Shown: positions 57,721-64,000 of the stretch, piece by piece
Position numbering within the stretch: the stretch's first letter is position 1
How the letters are laid out: every line of letters starts with the position of its first letter
Assembly (NCBI GenBank): GCA_002633025.1
Contig: NMRB01000171.1
Coordinates: 346,049-410,048 of the forward strand
Direction of reading: 5' to 3'
From: Notospermus geniculatus
Lineage: Eukaryota > Nemertea > Pilidiophora > Heteronemertea > Lineidae
DNA length: 64,000 bases
Notes under the pieces: model-generated
What the model saw: only the letters and a program-made list of their open reading frames with translations
Told to the model about the DNA's origin: nothing
The model's database searches: none
Program-made: the position numbers and the translations under genes

Positions 57721-57893
57721 AATAGGAACAGTCAGCCGTGCATATTGGTAACAGATGGCAGCACAGTCTTAGCGGACCTAATGTACAGGAAATCTATTAT
57801 GATCGCTGCTCGATCGATAATGACTGGGTCCGCTAGATGCATTGAATTGGGCCCTAGTGACACCTAGTGGTCAACTCGCTGACAGCTCCTATT
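57721..57893. mobile_element. 173-bp TIR element, copy 2
   Basis: Ends AATAGGAACAGTCAGC and GCTGACAGCTCCTATT; near-identical to the copy at 9362-9534 in GPCR D, with exactly the same length. Non-coding. Confidence 0.8.
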
Positions 57894-58098
57894 GGATGAC
57901 TATGTGTGACGAGTCGTTCCTTCAGGGACAGACATGACATGCCTGGGATGCCATTCGGAATTGGATGACCTCATTCATGGGATCATCGATCCGGTCCTGC
58001 CGTGAAAACATCAGTTTTTTCTCTCTGAATGTTCATTTTTCAATATTTGTCGGCGACACACCGTGTTTTTCCATCTCTTTCCAGGTGCCAATTCCAGG

Positions 58099-59187
58099 AT
58101 GGTGAAGTTGCATCAACGGTTCGCTCTGACCATTCTAACAGGCATCTTCACTGGGATACTGTTCTTTACGATCAGTGAAATACACGTCGGCAAATCACTT
58201 CCGCAGCAACAGTACCCTCTCGACACTGCTGGCCTTCGGCGGAAGCTTTTCAAACAGTCACAGCTATCCGTCGGCAACCCTTCCAAGGATCCACTTGCAG
58301 GCGCACTGGATAAAGGAGGGCGGAAAGAAGTGTCCAATGGTGCTAATCGAGAAGAGATGGACGACGATTTCTTAAATGATATTTCGCCAATGAAGTGGGA
58401 TACCGGTCAGAAGTCTATTGGACGTTTTAATGGAAATACCTCGGTTCCTAGACTGGTTCATTTTACGTGGTACAGTAAGAAAAAATTGACATTTCGCTTC
58501 CACCATTTCATCAGTGCTTTGAGTGTGCACAGACACATAAAACCTAGAAAAATAATGTTCTGGCACGAGACGCCCCCCGTTGGCGAATGGTGGAAAGAGA
58601 CATTACGAAGTGTGCCGATTATTCAAATGGCCTACCGGAAAGCACCGATCTCTATTTATGGAAATTCAATACGAGTCGCTGAGCACCAGTCAGACGTGGT
58701 TCGTTTGGAGGCAGTTCTGCGATATGGTGGCATTTATATGGACCTCGATGTCATAGCTTTAAAATCATTCGACCCTTTGTTGGCGTACGATACAACGATG
58801 GGGTATGAGACGCCGGAAGGCCTATGCAATGGCCTCATCTTATCCAAGCCCAACGCTCCTTTCCTGACACTCTGGCATGCCCAGTACAAGCTTTTTCGCG
58901 ATAACAAATGGAGTTTGCATTCGGTAAAGATTCCCGCCATGCTAGCCAAGTCGTATCCTGAACTCATTCACACAGAAGACGACACGTTTCATAAACCAAA
59001 TTGGAAAAACACAAAATGGTTATACAAGGAGGGTTTTTTGTATGACTGGTCGAAAAACTACGCGGTGCATCTTTGGTACAGGTTCCATAAAAAGGAACAT
59101 ACGCCTGATGATATCAAAAAGCTGAACACGACCATGGGGGAGCTCTTCAGATACATTTATTATGGGTCTCCGAAACTTATTTTTTAA
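58099..59187 (+). CDS. Golgi DXD glycosyltransferase (Gly-transf_sug / GT32-like)
   Basis: A 362-residue enzyme in one exon. The start is ATG 58099, just inside an exon that opens at 58085 after the acceptor CTCTTTCCAG, so a non-coding exon lies upstream. Residues about 8-28 (FALTILTGIFTGILFFTISEI) form a type II signal anchor. The lumenal domain begins VPRLVHFTW and has the DXD core HQSDVVRLEAVLRYGGIYMD followed by LDV; the Asp-x-Asp binds metal and nucleotide sugar. A downstream NGLILSKPNAPFLTLWHAQY and AVHLWYR fit the same family, which includes alpha-1,4-galactosyl- and N-acetylglucosaminyltransferases. Donor and acceptor sugars cannot be assigned. AATAAA occurs at 59666-59671. Confidence 0.88.
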   Translation: MVKLHQRFALTILTGIFTGILFFTISEIHVGKSLPQQQYPLDTAGLRRKLFKQSQLSVGNPSKDPLAGALDKGGRKEVSNGANREEMDDDFLNDISPMKWDTGQKSIGRFNGNTSVPRLVHFTWYSKKKLTFRFHHFISALSVHRHIKPRKIMFWHETPPVGEWWKETLRSVPIIQMAYRKAPISIYGNSIRVAEHQSDVVRLEAVLRYGGIYMDLDVIALKSFDPLLAYDTTMGYETPEGLCNGLILSKPNAPFLTLWHAQYKLFRDNKWSLHSVKIPAMLAKSYPELIHTEDDTFHKPNWKNTKWLYKEGFLYDWSKNYAVHLWYRFHKKEHTPDDIKKLNTTMGELFRYIYYGSPKLIF

Positions 59188-59256
59188 GTACGACTCGACA
59201 GAAGGTCGAGGACCCCCACCCCCCACCCCATCAGTAGTTGAGACCCACCAGTAGTT

Positions 59257-59361
59257 GGGCCCATATTCATAAACATACTTATCAAAGTGTGATACTTATC
59301 TTTAGTGTTGAACAAAGGATAAGTGTCACTTACATGTAAGTAGTTTTATGAATATGGGCCC
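59257..59361. repeat. Foldback element GGGCCCATATTCATAAA, copy 1 of tandem pair
   Basis: GGGCCCATATTCATAAACAT and its inverse enclose an arm word AAGTGTGATACTTATC and its complement. It is followed after one base by a second, slightly longer member. Confidence 0.75.
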
Positions 59362-59362
59362 T

Positions 59363-59474
59363 GGGTCCATATTCATAAACATACTTAAGGCAAAGTGTGA
59401 TACTTATCTTTTGTGTTGAACAAAGGATAAGTGTCACACTTAGACTTAAGTAGTTAATTTATGAATATGGGCCC
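59363..59474. repeat. Foldback element, copy 2 of tandem pair
   Basis: Same family as 59257-59361, with ends GGGTCCATATTCATAAAC and TTTATGAATATGGGCCC. A third, more distant member is at 26073-26183. Confidence 0.75.
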
Positions 59475-59739
59475 TGATGTTCCCCTTGCCTGCCACGACT
59501 ACCGACTGTACCGACTAGGCCGTACATTGTATACAATGTGTTTCAAGTTTATTTCTGCAGGTTAAATTATGCATGTCTAAGCACTTTTTTGAAACCTTTG
59601 ATAAATATTTTACAGATTCTACTCACAAATTGGTTTACAAATATTGTTAATCCTTTTTTTGTCATAATAAAGTATTATTTTTCTTCTGTTCAAAAGAGAC
59701 GACATCTTCGATCACTTTCTTTCTTATGAATTCCCAACT

Positions 59740-62440
59740 GTGAAATATGTGTTTTGAAGGTGACAACACTGCCTGGTCCATCACTTACCTGTAGAGTATT
59801 TGCTATGGAGACCTTGTTGCAGTTTCTGGGTTCACTTATGTCGTTCCAAAAAAGGACGCACGCAAAAAACTGACCGAAAAAGTAGGACGTTATCGAAACA
59901 CGTGATGTTCAAATGGATACTCGGATCGACGGGGGTTGAGACGGATGACGAGCGGTAATACGTCCCATTCTGCAATAAGGAAGAATACTATCACGAGTTG
60001 ATATACATTAATTATCACCGCCCGGGAGTGATGGCTGCCTGCCTGCCTATAGTAGCCAACTCCGAGACCGAGGTTAAGCTCTGGATGCAGTGTACATCTG
60101 CACATAGACATGCACATGGACATAACATATAACACGCCTGGGACTCCCATTCCCATAGAAACGTTCGAACTGGCCAAGGTTAATCATACAGACGGATGGG
60201 CAGACCAATAGTTAATCAGAATCAATCAATACATTTGATTGGAAATCACAATAGGTTCATGGTCCATCCCGCCGATAGGTGTCACTTAAGTGAATATCGG
60301 AAAACCTGCTGAAATAAACTTGGTATTCCGGTGTTAGCCGTTCTCGGATTGCTTACTGGAAAAAAATCAATTGAACTCGACATTGATTCAGATGTAAAAG
60401 GAGCTAGAGGACTCAGTCACAAGCTGTTGAGGAAGACAGCTGACAGGCCCGGGCTGACAGGTCTCGAAACGGCAAAGAAAATTTCAAAAATTCAATTCGA
60501 GGAAAATTTAAAACTCGCAGGTGATTTGGTTGATGGTTGAGGAACACATCCTTGTTTACCAACTAGTCGCCAGATGTCGCCTGAGGAAATGTATGTTTAG
60601 CAGCAGCTAGTAAAACAAACTTATTTCAGGAGTGCAAGCGCCAACTCAAGGCATCAAAAGTACCATATACATGTACATGTACAGGTACAGGTACACTGCA
60701 GGCCTACAATGCCAGTGTAACAGGAAGCTACTCCCAAAGCAATCAAAGTCCAGTTGTATTTTTCAACGAGGGATTAGGATATGGCTATAGAAACTAGGAT
60801 CATTCAATAACATACTATTGAACTCGGACGTGCATTCCAAGGATAACCGTTCCTTTCACACCCGACCAAACCTCGTCACCATGGGCGTCTCCAAACCTCA
60901 CCACCTTTAACCCCGAGCAAGAAAGGGTGAACCGGATATCAGACAGAACTGCGAACTGCAATAACAAAAACACTTTTGTCACAGTAACAGTAACAAAAAG
61001 ACAATAATATTATCGTCTGGCTTTTTCCTTGGAACGTGTAACTTCAAAATGTCAACGCCAAGATCAAAGTCACATGTGCTTATCAAAACTTACTGGTCAC
61101 ACTAACGCTTTTCTGTGCAGTGCGTCATGTGAAGAAAACTATCGTCACGTTTACATTTTTGTTTGACTCCAACCATAAAAAGGAATCAAATGGTTTGATT
61201 CAATGGTCTTTCCTGAATATCGAACCAAAGTTCTGTATTCGGTTGGCTACTTTAATCACTCATATCGTTACGCAAGCGTCCTGCCATTTTGTGATTTCAG
61301 TCTGACCCACCAAAGCAGGTTAAACTGTTGCGTCATGTCATTGCAAAGTAACATTTGAAACACGTCAAACTTCTCAGAATGCATTGAAAAACGTTTCGGA
61401 AATATCGTCACCAATACAACATGACTGCATTCGATTAAACCCCAATTAAAAGTGGTGCCGAGTTTTGACTGCAAATTTTACAATTTCGCAATTTTATACG
61501 ACAGAATGTCCGCTTTGGGCACGTATTCAAAGTCCAGACGCCTGTTAGGTGAAAGGCTGTGTATAGTGTCCCCGGCGGGTGTTTTTACAGGGAATGGTTC
61601 ACATTAAGGGTCAGGGATCATCGTAACGGAATGGTAAGCTGTCACTTTTTGGAAATACTTTGGGTCATCGGAAAAAATCACCAGACTATCCTTCACAATA
61701 CTCCACAAAGGACAATACCACTACCTGACTTCGATTCCAGCATGGGGACTTGCTCCGCGTTCACACCTGTAACGTTTTTCAGTGGCCCCTATGCCAGTGT
61801 AATGTGATATGGCAGTAGTTTTGGCGGGAAAAGGCGCGACTTGACATAATGAGCGACACATAGAGAACTAGTGTGTCTGTTTTTAGTGTGTTCCAAACGA
61901 CGGTAATCACAAGAAAAATGGCCACACCGGCATTACAAGGGACGTGAGTGGAAAAGACCGAAGCACTCAGGAGGGGCTGCCTGGCGACATGTTTTCCCTT
62001 TCCTAACGATATATTATCATGATAATTGGGAATATTGCATGTGGATCTCAAAACAGCAAAAACATAACCCGATATGGCTATTTGTTCATCATTTGTTACG
62101 GCTAATGATTTTTATCTGTCTTTATATTTGTTCTACCATGATTTTCGGCAGACTCCTTGCCCTAATTGCAAAGTTGACCTTCGATATAATTTGCATAATG
62201 TCTGAAAAAATTCCCCTTGGAGAAATATTATCAAAACAAAATCTTAAAAATATCCTATAATATCAAGAAATATCCTATGAAGAACTTTAACCGAAATGGC
62301 CATAATTTAGAAGGGACCAGGAGCGACGGGGCACTATTTTTCAGGAGGAGATATTAAACCAATCCAGTTTTTACATTCTTTGATTATGGCAAAAAATGTC
62401 GTCTTTGCTAATCCAAGATTCTAACAAATCGGAGGGGGAT
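59740..62440. other. Gene-free region
   Basis: No exon chain with matching phases was found. A 69-codon frame at 60331-60540 has no ATG and no recognised motif. Around 60735-60865 there is a relic related to the nested element in GPCR B intron 1. A run of alternating GTACATGTACATGTACAGGT lies near 60670. Confidence 0.4.
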
Positions 62441-62494
62441 TGCTGGGAAATCGTTCGAGTGATGCGTTCGAATGGTCGTCTTTTGATGCGTTAC

Positions 62495-62888
62495 TACGGT
62501 GGCCCATAGAGCTCATTGATGAAACATATTTACATTTGCAATTTTTTTTCAATTCGATAATTTTTTTCTTGGGGTTTGTAAAATTTTCAGAAGTTCCCAC
62601 CGCGGTGATAATATTTCCACCGCGGTGGAAACATTCTCACCGCGGGGAAGTTCTCACCGCGGTGAAAATGTTTCCACCGCGGTGGAAACATTCCCACCGC
62701 GGTGGAAATCATTTTCACCGCGGTGGTAATATTATCACCGCGGTGAGAATGTTTCCACCGCGATGGAAATATTATCACCGCGGTGGGAACTTCTGAAAAT
62801 TTTACAAACCCCAAGAAAAAAATTATCGAATTGAAAAAAAATTGCAAATGTAAATATTTTTCATCAATGAGCTCTATGGGCCACCGTA
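62495..62888. repeat. 394-bp near-perfect palindrome with CACCGCGGTG satellite core
   Basis: The arms (TACGGTGGCCCATAGAGCTC at the left and its complement at the right) match over about 100 bases with one mismatch, then continue into the core for about 50 more. The core, 62597-62795, holds ten CACCGCGGTG units (eight perfect) spaced 17-20 bp apart. Each unit is itself a palindrome and contains CCGCGG. Frames on both strands here are products of the symmetry. Confidence 0.9.
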
Positions 62889-62894
62889 CGTTTC

Positions 62895-63315
62895 ATTTTA
62901 TTAGTGAGGTTTCGCAACTCTGACGAAACAGAAGTACGAAATGGGAAATTGGGCTTAACTGATTTCCATGATGTAATGTATTTCAGGAAATCGTTGGTAC
63001 CACAAATATCGCCTGCTGTAAGAGCGTCTTTTAGAGTATGACGTTAGACCGATAGAGTTACGGTGTATATTAAACTTTGAAATTTATCTTTCGTTTCCAC
63101 TTCGTAGATATGAAGTGGAAATTTAAAAATTAAAGATGCACCATACATGTAACTCTCTCGGTCTACATGATATGCTAAAAGACGCACTGGCGGCAGGGAC
63201 ATTTGTGGTAGCAATCATCTCCAGATTAGAAATACATGTACATTAGGTCCTGGAAATTAAGCTGAATTTCGTATTTCGTACATCGTCTTTCGTCAGATTT
63301 GCGAAACCTCATTAA
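62895..63315. repeat. Second large imperfect foldback, about 420 bp
   Basis: ATTAGTGAGGTTTCGCAACT near the left matches the inverse of GCGAAACCTCATTAATG at the right. Inner matches include ACCACAAATxTC, GCGTCTTTTAG, TAGACCGA and a TTTCCACTTC/GAAGTGGAAA stem at the centre. The arms are about 80 percent alike by eye, so it is older than the adjoining palindrome. Confidence 0.65.
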
Positions 63316-64000
63316 TGTCTTTCATTCGCAGGGAAGCGTGAGTATCGCATCCCGAGTTTGACACATGAAGTTGAACCACACTGTGTTTTATGAAAAAAAG
63401 GGAACTAAGATTTAATTGGAAAGTGGAGCTGCAAACTGGTCCACCCAAACCATGGTCTACCCAAATGTTGTGAGGTTCCCCACCACCAATTAAGTGTTCT
63501 TAGAACTGCAATTGGAGTTTGTTACTTACATAAATGTAACTTACAAAAAGATCAGACAAGCTGATAAACAGTTACTGCGCCGACTGCGCAAATGGCTGAT
63601 TTTTTACGGATGACTGACTTGTGGATATATGCTCCCCCAGAGACTGGACGAAGGTGCCTTGATTACAATAATTTTTCCAGGCAGTGTTTACAAATACTGT
63701 AAATTTCCCATTTGCTTGGCGTACACTGCAACAAAATCCTCTCCACTGAACAACTATCACAACACCTTCACAAGATAATTTATTTGCCTTAGTGGTGAAT
63801 AAGACTGAAGAAGAGACGTCATTGTTCTTATTTTTCATGCAATCACTTTTCTTTTTTTATTTTAGAATGATATTTATGTTCTGGGGTCAGTTTCTCCCTA
63901 ATTATCTCAACCCTTATCTGTCCACTCTATCATTGATTGTGACCGCGGTGGAGATGAAGGACATCGGACAGAAAAGAGTGAAAGCAGAAAACAAATTTAG
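63316..64000. other. Gene-free end of window
   Basis: No supportable gene. A lone ACCGCGGTGG, like the satellite core unit at 62.6-62.8 kb, lies at about 63943-63952. Confidence 0.4.

Noticed and set aside
57195-57867. Several frames running through the N gap
   Set aside because: They are mostly X residues and have no real coding support.
60331-60540. 69-codon plus-strand frame with some helical character
   Set aside because: It begins with GTG, has no flanking exon in phase and no recognised motif.
61120-61305. Possible exon after a TTTTCTGTGCAG acceptor
   Set aside because: A single short frame without a partner exon, start or recognisable domain; kept out as unsupported.
62597-62795. 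CRISPR-like regular repeats
   Set aside because: The units are self-complementary 10-mers with short AT-rich spacers of similar sequence, in an animal genome with no cas genes.
62440-62847. Two frames of 118 and 86 codons with repeated FPPRWKHSHRG
   Set aside because: The near-identical frames on opposite strands are a by-product of the palindrome and its CACCGCGGTG repeats.

Overview
This window is invertebrate animal DNA from a draft assembly, with two N gaps (34510-34514 and 57463-57597) and one isolated N at 40802. Genes have introns with ordinary GT-AG junctions. Non-coding DNA is dense in short inverted-repeat elements and in the words TACATGTA and TAGGCCTA. An interferon-regulatory-factor fold, a galactose 3-O-sulfotransferase-type enzyme, CNBD2 and a tandem peptide-type GPCR array suggest a marine deuterostome (echinoderm, hemichordate or lancelet). 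A lophotrochozoan cannot be excluded, and the sequence alone does not settle the phylum.

1-20.9 kb: a minus-strand tandem array of class A GPCR genes. Six copies (A, B, D, E, F, G) share the same three coding exons of 314, 206 and 515 nt with identical splice phases, giving 344-residue receptors; A runs off the left edge. There is one orphan, frameshifted exon 3 (C) and one short exon-3 relic before E. B and D lie in a recent tandem duplication that has since gained different small inverted-repeat elements.

20.9-30.2 kb: repeat-rich DNA, then two minus-strand genes. One is a type II membrane sulfotransferase of the GAL3ST family, rebuilt from three phase-matched exons. The other is a three-finger C2H2 protein with a TATA-containing promoter and an intron ending exactly at the start codon.

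30.2-38.3 kb: no gene seen; LINE 3' fragments and a striking 155-bp palindrome. 38.3-44.3 kb: a nine-exon plus-strand gene for CNBD2, a cyclic-nucleotide-binding-domain protein, whose only break is a stray N in exon 4.

45.0-52.3 kb: three minus-strand genes: two adjacent paralogues of an unrecognised family that look like beta-propellers, and a type II membrane protein with GH130-like propeller motifs. 54.1-56.0 kb: five plus-strand exons encoding an IRF association domain; no DNA-binding domain is visible upstream. 58.1-59.2 kb: a Golgi-type DXD glycosyltransferase.

59.2-64.0 kb: no confident gene. It contains paired hairpin elements and a 394-bp near-perfect palindrome whose core is ten copies of the self-complementary word CACCGCGGTG, next to a second large foldback. 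The genes have unrelated jobs (signalling, glycan modification, transcription, cilium or sperm biology) and form no operon-like unit. The shared theme is tandem duplication and heavy colonisation by foldback and terminal-inverted-repeat DNA.
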